Source: Burkholderia savannae
GTDB lineage: Bacteria; Pseudomonadota; Gammaproteobacteria; Burkholderiales; Burkholderiaceae
Direction: 5' to 3'
NCBI RefSeq assembly: GCF_001524445.2
Contig: NZ_CP013417.1
Location: forward strand, 1,736,001 to 1,800,000
Length of the DNA: 64,000 nucleotides
The position numbers were made by a program, and so were the translations under genes. The number at the start of each line of letters is the position of its first letter. Positions within the stretch are counted from its first letter, which is position 1. The notes below the pieces were generated by a model. That model ran no database searches. It worked only from the letters and a program-made list of their open reading frames with translations, and was not told where the DNA came from. This document shows, piece after piece, positions 32,917 through 42,307 of the stretch.

Positions 32917-33774
32917 ATGACGATGTTGCGACCCCTGACGCTCGCCGATTGCGTGCAACCCGACTGGCACGCGCCCCCGCGCGTGCGAGCGCTCGTCTCG
33001 ACGCGCAACGGGGGCGTGAGCGAGCCGCCTTATGGTGGTTGGGGCGGCGGCGGCGAGGTCGCGGGCGGGATGAATCTCGGCCGGCACACGGGCGACGATC
33101 CCGCGCATGTCGAGATGAACCGCGCGCGGCTGCTCGCGCTGACCGGCCGGTCGCGCGCCGCGTGGCTCGAGCAGGTCCACGGCACGGACGTCGTGCGCGC
33201 CGAGGACGTGCTCGCCGCGAGCGCGGGCGGCGCGGGCGAGGGCGAAGCCGAGCGCGTCGTGCGCGCGGACGCGAGCGTTGCGACGGCGCCGGGCGCCGTT
33301 TGCGTCGTGATGGTCGCCGATTGCTTGCCGGTGCTGCTGTGCGACGACGCGGGCCGGGCGGTCGGCGCCGCGCATGCGGGCTGGCGCGGACTCGTCGGGG
33401 GGATCGTCGAGAAGACGGCCGAGCGCGTTGCGGCACTGGCGGGCGGCGGCCTCGACGGCCTGCACGCGTATCTCGGCCCGGCGATCGGCCCGAGCGCTTT
33501 CGAAGTCGGCGCCGACGTGCGCTCGGCCTTTCTCGACGCGGCGCCGCTCGCCGATTACGCGGCGACCGAGCGCGCATTCGCGCCGCGCGCGGACGCGCCC
33601 GGCAAATATCTGGCGGATCTCTACGCGCTCGCGCGTCTGCGCCTCGCGCGCGCGGGCGTCACGCGCGTGAGCGGCGGCACCGCGTGCACGGCGACCGAGC
33701 GTGAGCGCTTCTATTCGTATCGACGCGATCGCGTGACGGGACGAATGGCCGCGATGATCTGGCTCGCCGATTGA
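32917..33774 (+). CDS. pgeF: peptidoglycan editing factor PgeF (DUF152, laccase-domain fold)
   Basis: The 285-residue YfiH/DUF152 protein belongs to a family that in E. coli removes L-Ser wrongly placed in peptidoglycan precursors; relatives were called polyphenol oxidases. Metal-binding and fold motifs are LEQVHGTDVV, VADCLPVLL, HAGWRGLVGGIVE and GPAIGPSAFEVG. Two insertions stand out: Gly-rich GGWGGGGEVAGG (residues ~38-50) before MNLGRHTGDDP, and SAGGAGEGEAERVV (~105-120). It starts 6 bases after rluD. Confidence 0.9.
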   Translation: MTMLRPLTLADCVQPDWHAPPRVRALVSTRNGGVSEPPYGGWGGGGEVAGGMNLGRHTGDDPAHVEMNRARLLALTGRSRAAWLEQVHGTDVVRAEDVLAASAGGAGEGEAERVVRADASVATAPGAVCVVMVADCLPVLLCDDAGRAVGAAHAGWRGLVGGIVEKTAERVAALAGGGLDGLHAYLGPAIGPSAFEVGADVRSAFLDAAPLADYAATERAFAPRADAPGKYLADLYALARLRLARAGVTRVSGGTACTATERERFYSYRRDRVTGRMAAMIWLAD

Positions 33775-34000
33775 CGGCCGCCGGTTGCGCGCGGCCCTTT
33801 GTTGACGATCGGGAACGAGCGGGAGCGATATTTTCGCCGTGCCGCCGGGCGCCGATTGCTGCGCTGCTTCGTGCGATTGCTGTCATCGAAATCGCTTAGA
33901 CTCTCGCCGGCCGATTCGGCCTGGCATCCGCGCCGCGCCGCGCATCGCATCGCGCGTTTCGCAACAATTATTCCGGTCGGTGAAGCATGTGTTGTCGGAG

Positions 34001-34029
34001 GTGACGGATCACATGGGGAAAACGATAAT
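34001..34029 (+). promoter_or_regulatory. candidate sigma-70 promoter for phaC
   Basis: GTGACG (34001-34006, 4 of 6 to TTGACA) and GATAAT (34024-34029, 5 of 6 to TATAAT) are 17 bases apart in an AT-rich patch. The mRNA would start near 34036 and have a leader of about 180 bases that contains the 11-bp repeat array. Confidence 0.45.
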
Positions 34030-34157
34030 GATAAAACTACTGCACTGCGGCAGAATCTGGAGGAACGCTCCGGAACGCGACGCCCGGCCGGACGGGGCGC
34101 AGTGGGTGGTCGACTTCATGCGGCTCGAGCAGGATTTCCAGGGTCCCCGCAGGCAAT

Positions 34158-34205
34158 ACCGAGGAAACACCGAGGAACCACCGAGGAACCACCGAGGAAC
34201 CACCG
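34158..34205. repeat. 11-bp tandem repeat before phaC
   Basis: Four copies of ACCGAGGAACC (the first has one change, AAC for ACC at its end) are followed by a partial ACCG. The array ends 11 bases before the phaC ATG. Each unit holds GAGGAA, which resembles a Shine-Dalgarno sequence. Confidence 0.95.
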
Positions 34206-34216
34206 TTAAGGCAGGT

Positions 34217-36109
34217 ATGACAGCATCGAAAAAATCGTCGACGTCCTCTCATACGGATACTTCCCAGGGTCGCGAGACAGCCGGATCGGCGACCCAGCCC
34301 ATGCAACAGATGTTCGAGTCCTGGATCGGCGCGTGGCGCAGCTTCGCGGACCCGGCCCGCGCGGCCGCCGGCGGCGCGCCCGCACAGCCGCCGTTCGCGG
34401 CGTTCCAGCCGTCTCAGCCGTTCCCGTTCGCGATGCCGGCCATGCCGCAGATGCCGCCGATGCCGGACTGGTCGGGCGCGTCCGCATCCTTCGCGGGGCT
34501 CGCGCCCGTCGCGTCGGTGCCGCCCGCGCGGCTGCAGACGCTTCAGGCCGACTATTCGCGCGATAGTCTCGCGCTGATCCAGCAGGCGACGGCCGCGACG
34601 CCGACCGTTCCCGATCTCAAGGACCGGCGTTTCAGCTCGGACGCGTGGAAGGCGTCGCCCGCGCATGCGTTCGCAGCCGCATGGTATCTGCTGAACGCGC
34701 GCTATCTGCAAGAGCTCGCCGACGCGCTCGAGACCGATCCGAAGACGCGCGAGCGAATCCGCTTCGCGGTCCAGCAATGGACGGCCGCCGCGGCGCCGAG
34801 CAACTTCCTCGCGCTCAATCCTGAAGCGCAGAAGAATCTCGTCGAGACGCAAGGCGAGAGCCTGCGGCTCGGGATGAAGAACCTGCTCGCCGACATGCAG
34901 CGAGGCAAGATCTCGCAGACGGACGAAACTCAGTTCGTCGTCGGCAAGAATCTCGCGGTGACGGAAGGCGCGGTCGTCTACGAGAACGATCTGATCCAGC
35001 TGATCCAGTACAAGCCGACGACGGCGACCGTCTTCGAGCGGCCGCTTCTCATCGTGCCGCCTTGCATCAACAAGTTCTACATCCTCGATCTGCAGCCTGA
35101 GAATTCGCTCGTCGCGCATGCGCTGTCGTGCGGCCATCAGGTTTTCCTGGTGTCGTGGCGCAACGCGGACGCATCGGTCGCGCGCAAGAACTGGGACGAC
35201 TACATGGACGAGGGGCTCCTCGCCGCGATCGACGCCGTCCAGCAGGTGAGCGGGCGCGAGCAGATCAACACGCTCGGCTTCTGCGTCGGCGGCACGATGC
35301 TGGCGACGGCGCTCGCGGTGCTCGCCTCGCGCGGCGAGCATCCGGCCGCGTCGATGACGCTCCTCACCGCGATGCTCGACTTCTCCGACACGGGCATCCT
35401 CGACGTGTTCGTCGACGAAGCGCACGTGCAAATGCGCGAGCAAACGATCGGCGGCAAGAACGGCACGCCGCCGGGGCTCATGCGCGGCGTCGAGTTCGCG
35501 AACACGTTCTCATTCCTGCGGCCGAACGATCTCGTCTGGAACTACGTCGTCGACAACTACCTGAAGGGACGCACGCCGGCGCCGTTCGATCTGCTCTACT
35601 GGAACAGCGATTCGACGAGCCTGCCGGGCCCGATGTACGCGTGGTACCTGCGAAACACCTATCTCGAGAACAAGCTGCGCGAGCCGGACGCGCTCGTCGT
35701 GTGCGGCGAGCCCGTCGATCTGTCGAGGATCGACGTGCCGACGTTCATCTACGGCTCGCGCGAGGATCACATCGTGCCGTGGCAGACCGCGTACGAATCG
35801 ACGTCGCTGCTCGCGGGCCCGCTCAAGTTCGTGCTCGGCGCGTCGGGCCACATCGCGGGCGTGATCAACCCGCCCGCGAAAAAGAAGCGCAGCTACTGGA
35901 GCTACGACGCAAGCGCGAAGGCGCTGCCGGAATCGGCGAACGACTGGCTCGACGCGGCGACCGAACATCCGGGCAGTTGGTGGCCCGTGTGGATCGAGTG
36001 GCTCGATCAGTACGGCGGCCGCAAGGTGAAGCCGCGCGCGCAGCTCGGCTCCGCGCACTTCCCTGTGATCGAGCCCGCGCCCGGCCGCTATGTGATGCAA
36101 CGCGATTGA
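34217..36109 (+). CDS. phaC: class I poly(3-hydroxyalkanoate) synthase PhaC
   Basis: The 630-residue enzyme polymerises (R)-3-hydroxybutyryl-CoA into PHB on the surface of storage granules. The lipase-box-like GFCVGG contains the catalytic C356. D517 (in SREDHIVPW) and H545 (in ASGHIAG) complete the triad; their spacings (161 and 189 residues) equal those of Cupriavidus C319, D480, H508. A Pro/Ala/Met-rich N-terminal ~100 residues precedes the PhaC N-domain. The start has GGCAGG 4-5 bases before. The frame stays open upstream in phase with phaC for over 60 codons, so a longer form cannot be excluded. It leads the phaC-phaA-phaB-phaR cluster. Confidence 0.96.
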   Translation: MTASKKSSTSSHTDTSQGRETAGSATQPMQQMFESWIGAWRSFADPARAAAGGAPAQPPFAAFQPSQPFPFAMPAMPQMPPMPDWSGASASFAGLAPVASVPPARLQTLQADYSRDSLALIQQATAATPTVPDLKDRRFSSDAWKASPAHAFAAAWYLLNARYLQELADALETDPKTRERIRFAVQQWTAAAAPSNFLALNPEAQKNLVETQGESLRLGMKNLLADMQRGKISQTDETQFVVGKNLAVTEGAVVYENDLIQLIQYKPTTATVFERPLLIVPPCINKFYILDLQPENSLVAHALSCGHQVFLVSWRNADASVARKNWDDYMDEGLLAAIDAVQQVSGREQINTLGFCVGGTMLATALAVLASRGEHPAASMTLLTAMLDFSDTGILDVFVDEAHVQMREQTIGGKNGTPPGLMRGVEFANTFSFLRPNDLVWNYVVDNYLKGRTPAPFDLLYWNSDSTSLPGPMYAWYLRNTYLENKLREPDALVVCGEPVDLSRIDVPTFIYGSREDHIVPWQTAYESTSLLAGPLKFVLGASGHIAGVINPPAKKKRSYWSYDASAKALPESANDWLDAATEHPGSWWPVWIEWLDQYGGRKVKPRAQLGSAHFPVIEPAPGRYVMQRD

Positions 36110-36205
36110 CGAACGGCGGAAGGCGGAGCACGCTTTCCGTCGCTACCGACTTTTAACAGGGCGACACGCGGCGCGCCGTGCCGCGTTCGCTCGGAGGATA
36201 GTGAA

Positions 36206-37387
36206 ATGACTGACGTAGTGATCGTATCGGCCGCGCGCACCGCGGTCGGCAAGTTCGGCGGCTCGCTCGCGAAGATCGCCGCGCCGGAGCTCGGCGCGAC
36301 CGTGATCCGCGCGGTGCTCGAGCGCGCGGGCGTGAAGCCCGAGCAGGTCGGCGAAGTGATCCTGGGCCAGGTGCTGACGGCGGGCTCGGGCCAGAATCCG
36401 GCGCGCCAGGCGCTGATCGCGGCGGGCCTGCCGACCGCGGTGCCCGGCATGACGATCAACAAGGTGTGCGGCTCGGGCCTGAAGGCCGTGATGCTTGCCG
36501 CGAACGCGATCGTCGCGGGCGACGCGGAGATCGTCGTCGCGGGCGGCCAGGAGAACATGAGCGCCGCGCCGCACGTGCTGCCGGGCTCGCGCGACGGCTT
36601 CCGGATGGGCGACGCGAAGCTCGTCGACAGCATGATCGTCGATGGCCTGTGGGACGTCTACAACAAGTACCACATGGGCGTCACGGCGGAGAACGTCGCG
36701 AAGGAGCACGGCATCACGCGCGAGCAGCAGGACCAGTTCGCCGCGCTGTCGCAGAACAAGGCGGAAGCCGCGCAGAAGGCGGGCCGTTTCGACGACGAGA
36801 TCGTGCCGATCGAGATTCCGCAGAGAAAGGGCGAGCCGCTTCGCTTCGCGACCGACGAATTCGTGCGCCACGGCGTGACGGCCGAGTCGCTCGCGACGCT
36901 CAAGCCCGCGTTCACGAAGGACGGCACGGTGACGGCCGCGAACGCGTCCGGCATCAACGACGGCGCGGCCGCGGTGCTCGTGATGTCGGCGAAGAAGGCG
37001 GAGTCGCTGGGCCTTGCGCCGCTCGCGCGGATCAAGGCGTACGCAAACGCGGGCGTCGATCCGAGCGTGATGGGCATGGGCCCCGTGCCGGCGTCGCGCC
37101 GCTGTCTCGAGCGCGCGGGCTGGTCGGTCGGCGACCTCGATCTGCTGGAGATCAACGAGGCGTTCGCCGCGCAGGCGCTCGCGGTCCATAAGCAGATGGG
37201 CTGGGACACGTCGAAGGTCAACGTGAACGGCGGCGCGATCGCGATCGGCCATCCGATCGGCGCGTCGGGCTGCCGGATTCTCGTCACGTTGCTGCACGAA
37301 ATGCAAAAGCGCGATGCGAAACGCGGCCTCGCGTCGCTTTGCATCGGCGGCGGGATGGGCGTCGCGCTCGCGCTCGAGCGTCCGTAA
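36206..37387 (+). CDS. phaA: acetyl-CoA acetyltransferase (beta-ketothiolase) PhaA
   Basis: The 393-residue biosynthetic thiolase condenses two acetyl-CoA to acetoacetyl-CoA, the first PHB step. The acyl-carrying cysteine is C88 in [11 protein letters not shown]. The second site has H349 in IGHPIGASG, and C379 in [10 protein letters not shown] is the proton donor. These match known PhaA enzymes. It is 96 bases after phaC and 125 before phaB. A good GGAGG-like site precedes the ATG. A second thiolase, BktB-like, is at 42.3 kb. Confidence 0.96.
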   Translation: MTDVVIVSAARTAVGKFGGSLAKIAAPELGATVIRAVLERAGVKPEQVGEVILGQVLTAGSGQNPARQALIAAGLPTAVPGMTINKVCGSGLKAVMLAANAIVAGDAEIVVAGGQENMSAAPHVLPGSRDGFRMGDAKLVDSMIVDGLWDVYNKYHMGVTAENVAKEHGITREQQDQFAALSQNKAEAAQKAGRFDDEIVPIEIPQRKGEPLRFATDEFVRHGVTAESLATLKPAFTKDGTVTAANASGINDGAAAVLVMSAKKAESLGLAPLARIKAYANAGVDPSVMGMGPVPASRRCLERAGWSVGDLDLLEINEAFAAQALAVHKQMGWDTSKVNVNGGAIAIGHPIGASGCRILVTLLHEMQKRDAKRGLASLCIGGGMGVALALERP

Positions 37388-37512
37388 CGCGAATCAGAGG
37401 CAATCGGCCGGGCCGCGCCGACAGGTGCGGCTCGGAGAACAGGCGGATCGGCAGGCGGGCGACGGAGAAGTTGCCGCTCGGCGCTTCTCAAAACGATAAT
37501 GGAGTAAAGGTT

Positions 37513-38253
37513 ATGTCTCAGCGAATTGCTTACGTAACGGGCGGAATGGGCGGCATCGGCACGAGCATCTGCCAGCGTCTGCACAAGGACGGCTTCAAGG
37601 TGGCCGCGGGCTGCGGCCCGAATTCGCCGCGCCGCGTGAAGTGGCTCGAGGACCAGAAGGCGCTCGGCTTCGATTTCTATGCGTCCGAAGGCAACGTCGG
37701 CGACTGGGATTCGACGAAGCTGGCGTTCGACAAGGTGAAGGCCGAGATCGGCGAGGTCGACGTGCTCGTCAACAACGCGGGCATCACGCGCGACGTCGTG
37801 TTCCGCAAGATGACGCGCGAAGACTGGACGGCCGTGATCGACACGAACCTGACGAGCCTCTTCAACGTCACGAAGCAGGTGATCGACGGGATGGTCGAGC
37901 GCGGCTGGGGGCGCATCATCAACATCTCGTCGGTGAACGGCCAGAAAGGGCAGTTCGGCCAGACGAACTACTCGACCGCGAAGGCGGGCATTCACGGCTT
38001 CACGATGTCGCTCGCGCAGGAAGTCGCGACGAAGGGCGTGACGGTCAACACGGTGTCGCCGGGCTATATCGGCACGGACATGGTGAAGGCGATCCGCCCG
38101 GACGTGCTCGAGAAGATCGTCGCGACGATTCCGGTGCGCCGTCTCGGCTCGCCCGACGAGATCGGCTCGATCGTCGCGTGGCTCGCGTCGGAGGAGTCCG
38201 GTTTCGCGACGGGCGCCGATTTCTCGCTGAACGGCGGCTTGCATATGGGCTGA
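37513..38253 (+). CDS. phaB: NADPH-dependent acetoacetyl-CoA reductase PhaB
   Basis: The 246-residue short-chain dehydrogenase reduces acetoacetyl-CoA to (R)-3-hydroxybutyryl-CoA, the monomer used by PhaC. The Rossmann motif is TGGMGGIGTSICQRL at residues ~8-22. NNAGITRD follows, and the catalytic Ser-Tyr-Lys lies in NISSVNGQKGQFGQTNYSTAK (in part: Ser in NISSVNG, Tyr and Lys in NYSTAK). The end GADFSLNGGLHMG is characteristic of PhaB. The ATG is preceded by GGAG at 37501-37504; longer upstream frames lack homology. Confidence 0.96.
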   Translation: MSQRIAYVTGGMGGIGTSICQRLHKDGFKVAAGCGPNSPRRVKWLEDQKALGFDFYASEGNVGDWDSTKLAFDKVKAEIGEVDVLVNNAGITRDVVFRKMTREDWTAVIDTNLTSLFNVTKQVIDGMVERGWGRIINISSVNGQKGQFGQTNYSTAKAGIHGFTMSLAQEVATKGVTVNTVSPGYIGTDMVKAIRPDVLEKIVATIPVRRLGSPDEIGSIVAWLASEESGFATGADFSLNGGLHMG

Positions 38254-38389
38254 GCCATGGAGCCGGGCGGCATGTGCCGTCCGGGCCCATGGGTCGGATG
38301 TTCCGGGAACGCCCGGTTCCGCGCGCGGCCGCGCCCGCGTGCGGCGCCGGGCGCCGTCACTGCGCGCATCAGGCGCTCAAAGGCGTTAC

Positions 38390-38962
38390 ATGACTACTAC
38401 AAAGAAAACTGGCGAACGGCTGATCAAGAAGTATCCGAACCGCCGTTTGTACGATACGGAGACGAGCACGTACATTACGTTGACCGACGTGAAGCAGCTC
38501 GTGCTCGGCCAGGAGGATTTCAAGGTCATCGATGCGAAGAGCAACGAAGACCTGACCCGCAGCATCCTGCTGCAGATCATCCTCGAAGAGGAAAGCGGCG
38601 GCGTGCCGATGTTCTCGTCGTCGATGCTGTCGCAGATCATCCGGTTCTACGGACATGCGATGCAGGGGATGATGGGCACGTACCTGGAGAAGAACATCCA
38701 GGCGTTCATCGACATCCAGAGCAAGCTCGCCGATCAGTCGAAGAGCCTGTACGAGAACAATGCGATGAATCCCGAGGTCTGGTCGCAGTTCATGAACATG
38801 CAGGCGCCGATGATGCAAGGAATGATGACGAGCTACATCGAGCAGTCGAAGAACATGTTCGTGCAAATGCAGGAGCAGATGCAGAACCAGGCGAAGACGA
38901 TGTTCAGCTCGTTCCCGTTCAAGCCGGCGACGCCGCCGGGCAGCGAGCCCGAGAAGAAGTAA
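38390..38962 (+). CDS. phaR: PHB synthesis repressor PhaR
   Basis: The 190-residue regulator binds PHB and DNA. It releases the promoter of the granule protein gene phaP when polymer starts to form. The N-terminal DNA-binding domain has RLIKKYPNRRLYDTETSTYI (residues ~8-27). The central region has two PHB-accumulation-regulator segments rich in Met and Gln (MLSQIIRFYGHAMQGMMGTYL, in part). The C-terminal tail has SSFPFKPATPPGSEPEKK. No phaP is in the window. It is 136 bases after phaB and could be co-transcribed. Confidence 0.95.
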   Translation: MTTTKKTGERLIKKYPNRRLYDTETSTYITLTDVKQLVLGQEDFKVIDAKSNEDLTRSILLQIILEEESGGVPMFSSSMLSQIIRFYGHAMQGMMGTYLEKNIQAFIDIQSKLADQSKSLYENNAMNPEVWSQFMNMQAPMMQGMMTSYIEQSKNMFVQMQEQMQNQAKTMFSSFPFKPATPPGSEPEKK

Positions 38963-39352
38963 GCGCGGCGTTTGTCGCAGCGATCGAACGCGATTGCGGC
39001 GGGGGCGCACGGCTCGGTCGCGGCGATCGGCGCGTCGTCGGCCGCGGAGCGGCTTGGGGGGGGCGTCGGCGCAAGGTCGGCTGAGTGCGTCCAGGGCGCG
39101 CGTGGCCGCCGAGCTTGCGGCTTGGCGCGCGTCATCGAACGGACATCGCGATCGCGTAAAAAAGAAATGGCGCCTGCGAGGCGTCGTTTCTTTTTGGGGA
39201 CGTATGCATCGGCGTCACGGGCGGCGGCATTGGCGCCGGGTGCCGGGCCGTGTGCGTCGCTGCGCGAAGCCTGTTGGTTTCTCTTCGCAGGGACTCGTCC
39301 TGATTGCCGGTGAACGCTCGCGAGCCCGTGGCACCTGCTGGTTCTGTCCATC
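38963..39352. other. 390-base gap between phaR and the SMR gene
   Basis: It contains the phaR terminator and, in its last 40 bases, coding-like sequence for the first membrane helix of the next gene. Otherwise I see nothing. Confidence 0.6.
39159..39195 (+). terminator. terminator after phaR
   Basis: The 16-bp stem (39159-39174 with 39180-39195) includes two G-T pairs and a TGCGA loop. The T-rich 3' side ends in TTTCTTTTT. Confidence 0.8.
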
Positions 39353-39640
39353 TTGTCCGAAGTGTGCGGCACCATTTTCCTGAAGCTGTCGGCGGGCCTC
39401 GCGCGTCTGCCGTTTACGATTGCGATGGGCGCATGCTACGCGGCGGCGATCTGGCTGATGGGGCTCGCCACCAAGCAGCTCGAGATCGGCATCGCGTATG
39501 CGGTCTGGGCCGGCGCGGGGACGGCGTTGGTCGGCATCGCGATTTTCGACGAGGGTGCGTCGCTCGCGAAATGGTCCGGCATGACTTTCATCGTGGCCGG
39601 CGTGGTGCTTCTGAATTTGAGTCAGAAAGTGCCGTCGTGA
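39353..39640 (+). CDS. small multidrug resistance (SMR) family transporter, start uncertain
   Basis: As listed (TTG start) it has 95 residues: SEVCGTIFLKLS, then three more membrane helices with YAVWAGAGTALVGIAIFDE and WSGMTFIVAGVVLLNLS. It is an EmrE/SugE-like drug/proton antiporter. The essential membrane-embedded glutamate is in SEVCGT at residue 3. Family members begin about 12 residues earlier, and those residues (SPWHLLVLSIL) are encoded in frame just upstream (39323-39355), after a stop at 39311-39313, but with no ATG, GTG or TTG before them. The real start may be CTG or the gene may be damaged at its 5' end. Confidence 0.7.
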   Translation: MSEVCGTIFLKLSAGLARLPFTIAMGACYAAAIWLMGLATKQLEIGIAYAVWAGAGTALVGIAIFDEGASLAKWSGMTFIVAGVVLLNLSQKVPS

Positions 39641-39772
39641 CGCCGCTCCGAAGCGGCGCGGCGGGCGGCCTGCCGCAGGCGGCGCGAGCGCGGAAACGGC
39701 CGATCGGAGCGCGAGATGCGGCGCGCCGGGCGCCGGGTGCGCGTCCGTGAAGGAACGTTGCCGCGCGGAGGG

Positions 39773-39778
39773 TAAAAT
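39773..39778 (+). promoter_or_regulatory. -10-like element before rimO
   Basis: TAAAAT (5 of 6) lies 60 bases before the rimO start. No good -35 is visible. Confidence 0.3.
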
Positions 39779-39838
39779 GCGGGCAAACCCAAGGCGCGCC
39801 GCCGGCGCACGCCGTCCCCTCACGCATGGAAGCGATAG

Positions 39839-41230
39839 TTGGAAAATTCATTGAAATCAAGCGGTAAGCCGCATGCCGCGCCCAAGGTAGGTATGGTTTC
39901 GCTCGGCTGCCCGAAAGCCCTTGTCGACTCCGAGCAGATCATCACGCAACTGCGCGCGGAAGGCTACGAGATCTCCGGCACCTACGACGGCGCGGATCTC
40001 GTCGTCGTCAACACCTGCGGCTTCATCGACGAAGCGGTCCAGGAAAGCCTCGACGCGATCGGCGAAGCGCTCGCCGAGAACGGCAAGGTGATCGTCACCG
40101 GCTGTCTCGGCGCGAAGAAGAGCGCGAGCGGCTCCGGTCTCATCGAGGAAGTGCATCCGAAGGTGCTCGCCGTCACGGGCCCGCATGCGGTCGGCGAGGT
40201 GATGCAGGTCGTGCACAGCCATTTGCCGAAGCCGCACGATCCGTTCGTCGATCTCGTGCCGCCCGCGGGCATCAAGCTCACGCCGCGCCACTACGCATAT
40301 CTGAAGATCTCCGAAGGCTGCAATCATCGCTGCACGTTCTGCATCATCCCGTCGATGCGCGGCGATCTCGTGTCGCGGCCCGTCGCCGAAGTGATGCTCG
40401 AAGCCGAGAATCTCTTCAAGTCCGGCGTGAAGGAGCTGCTCGTGATCTCGCAGGACACGAGCGCGTACGGCGTCGACGTCAAGTACCGCACGGGCTTCTG
40501 GAACGGCCGGCCGATCAAGACGCGGATGACCGAGCTCGTCGGCGCGCTCGGCGAGCTCGCCGCGCAGTACGGCGCGTGGGTGCGTCTGCACTACGTCTAT
40601 CCGTATCCGCACGTCGACGAGATCATTCCGATGATGGCGCAAGGCCCGCTCAAGGGCCATGTGCTGCCGTATCTCGACGTGCCGTTCCAGCACGCGCATC
40701 CGGACTTGCTGAAGCGGATGAAGCGCCCCGCGAACGCGGAGAAGGTGCTCGAGCGTGTGCAGAAGTGGCGCGAGATCTGCCCGGATCTGACGATTCGCAG
40801 CACGTTCATCGCGGGCTTTCCCGGTGAGACTGAAGCGCAATTCGAGACGCTCCTCGACTTCATTCGCGAGGCGGAGCTCGATCGCGTCGGCTGCTTCGCG
40901 TATTCTCCGGTCGAGGGCGCGAGCGCGAACGAGCTCGACGGCGCGCTGCCCGACGACGTGCGCGAGGAGCGCCGCGCGCGCTTCATGGAAGTCGCCGAGG
41001 CGGTGTCGGCCGCGCGCATCGAGCGCAAGGTCGGCAAGACGCTCAAGGTGCTGATCGACGAGGTCAACGACGAAGGCGGCATCGGGCGCACCGCGGCCGA
41101 CGCGCCGGAGATCGACGGCGTCGTCTACGTGGAGCCGGCGACGAAGGCGTCCAAGCGCTACAAGGTCGGCGATTTCGTGTCGGTGAAGATCACGGGCGCG
41201 GACGGCCACGATCTGTGGGGCGAGGTCTGA
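39839..41230 (+). CDS. rimO: ribosomal protein S12 methylthiotransferase RimO
   Basis: The 463-residue radical-SAM enzyme adds a methylthio group to an aspartate of ribosomal protein S12. The N-terminal UPF0004 domain has [30 protein letters not shown] and TGCLGAKK, with its three cluster cysteines. The radical-SAM site is [22 protein letters not shown] domain ends the protein (from ~residue 395). The start is a TTG with GGAAG 6 bases before; another TTG four codons later and an ATG at 39893 are alternatives, though the last would cut into the UPF0004 domain. The kinase gene follows after 2 bases. Confidence 0.94.
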   Translation: MENSLKSSGKPHAAPKVGMVSLGCPKALVDSEQIITQLRAEGYEISGTYDGADLVVVNTCGFIDEAVQESLDAIGEALAENGKVIVTGCLGAKKSASGSGLIEEVHPKVLAVTGPHAVGEVMQVVHSHLPKPHDPFVDLVPPAGIKLTPRHYAYLKISEGCNHRCTFCIIPSMRGDLVSRPVAEVMLEAENLFKSGVKELLVISQDTSAYGVDVKYRTGFWNGRPIKTRMTELVGALGELAAQYGAWVRLHYVYPYPHVDEIIPMMAQGPLKGHVLPYLDVPFQHAHPDLLKRMKRPANAEKVLERVQKWREICPDLTIRSTFIAGFPGETEAQFETLLDFIREAELDRVGCFAYSPVEGASANELDGALPDDVREERRARFMEVAEAVSAARIERKVGKTLKVLIDEVNDEGGIGRTAADAPEIDGVVYVEPATKASKRYKVGDFVSVKITGADGHDLWGEV

Positions 41231-41232
41231 CG

Positions 41233-42159
41233 ATGCCGGCGACGTTTCCCGACGTGCTCGCGCTCGGCGAGGCGATGGTCGAATTCAATCAGGCGCGGCC
41301 GGGCGAGCCGAACTACCTGCAGGGCTTCGGCGGCGATACGTCGAACTTCTGCATCGCTGCCGCGCGGCAGGGCGCGCGAGCGGGCTTCGTGTCCGCGGTC
41401 GGCGACGATCATTTCGGCCGGCTGCTGCTCGATCTGTGGCGCCGCGAGCACGTCGATACGTCGCATGTGCGGATCGACGGCGGCGCGCCGACGGGCGTCT
41501 ATTTCGTGTCGCACGGCGAGCACGGCCACGCGTTCGACTATCTGCGAGCGGGCTCGGCCGCAAGCCGCTACGCGGTTCGCGATCTGCCGCTCGACGCGCT
41601 CGCGGCCGCGCGCGTCGTCCATCTGTCGGGCGTGAGTCTCGCGATCAGCGCGAGCGCGTGCGACGCGGCGTTCGCCGCGATCGAGCATGCGCGTGCGAAC
41701 GGCGCGCGCGTGAGCTTCGACACGAACCTGCGCCTGAAGCTCTGGCCGCTGCCGCGCGCGCGCGCGGTGATGCGCGAGGCGCTGCGTCACACGGACGTCT
41801 GTCTGCCGAGCTGGGACGACGTGACGGCGCTCACGGGGCTCGACGAGCGCGACGCGATCATCGATGCGCTGCTCGGCTTCGGGCCGAGCGTCGTCGCGCT
41901 GAAGCTCGGCCGCGAAGGCGCGTATGTCGCGACGCCCGACGAGCGGCGCGTCGTGCCGGGCTTCGTCGTGGACGCGGCCGACGCGACGGGAGCCGGCGAC
42001 TGCTTCGGCGGCGCGTTCGTCGCGCGGCTCGTCGCGGGCGACGATCCGTTCTCGGCCGCGCGCTACGCGAACGCGGCGGCCGCGCTGTCGACGCTGGGCT
42101 TCGGCGCGGTCGCGCCGATTCCGTCGCGCGATGCGGTCGAGCGGCTATTGGGTGCGTGA
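41233..42159 (+). CDS. PfkB-family sugar kinase, probably 2-dehydro-3-deoxygluconate kinase
   Basis: The 308-residue ribokinase-like enzyme transfers phosphate from ATP to a sugar. PfkB signatures are GEAMVEFNQ and FGGDTSNFCIAAARQGA at the N-terminus and DATGAGDCFGGAFVARL near the C-terminus, with the catalytic Asp in GAGD. FVSAVGDDHFGR and the overall pattern resemble KdgK enzymes acting on 2-keto-3-deoxygluconate; a ketose or ribose-like substrate is also possible. It starts 2 bases after rimO, so translation is probably coupled, though no functional link with S12 modification is apparent. Confidence 0.8.
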   Translation: MPATFPDVLALGEAMVEFNQARPGEPNYLQGFGGDTSNFCIAAARQGARAGFVSAVGDDHFGRLLLDLWRREHVDTSHVRIDGGAPTGVYFVSHGEHGHAFDYLRAGSAASRYAVRDLPLDALAAARVVHLSGVSLAISASACDAAFAAIEHARANGARVSFDTNLRLKLWPLPRARAVMREALRHTDVCLPSWDDVTALTGLDERDAIIDALLGFGPSVVALKLGREGAYVATPDERRVVPGFVVDAADATGAGDCFGGAFVARLVAGDDPFSAARYANAAAALSTLGFGAVAPIPSRDAVERLLGA

Positions 42160-42307
42160 AGGGTGCATGAAGGGCGCGCGAAGGATGCGTGTATCCGGTG
42201 CGTGACGCGAAGATGCGTGATGCGAATGCACGATTCGAATACGTGACGCGTGCGGCGCGGGCCGCGCGCTCCATCGGTTTTCATCAAGAGAAGAAAGGGA
42301 GGCAACG

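Larger units (their letters stand above)
33775..34216. other. 442-base gap before phaC with promoter and repeat
   Basis: A weak hairpin (GGCCGC/GCGGCC, 33776-33796) follows pgeF. The stretch 33960-34040 is AT-rich compared with its surroundings and holds the best phaC promoter candidate. Four 11-bp repeats lie just before the phaC start. I see no gene. Confidence 0.6.

Noticed and set aside
33802-33834. TTGACG with TATTTT as a promoter
   Set aside because: The spacing is 21 bases, too long for a sigma-70 promoter.
33799-34209. Small gene before phaC
   Set aside because: No domain, poor composition, and it ends in the repeat; the region is better read as promoter and leader.
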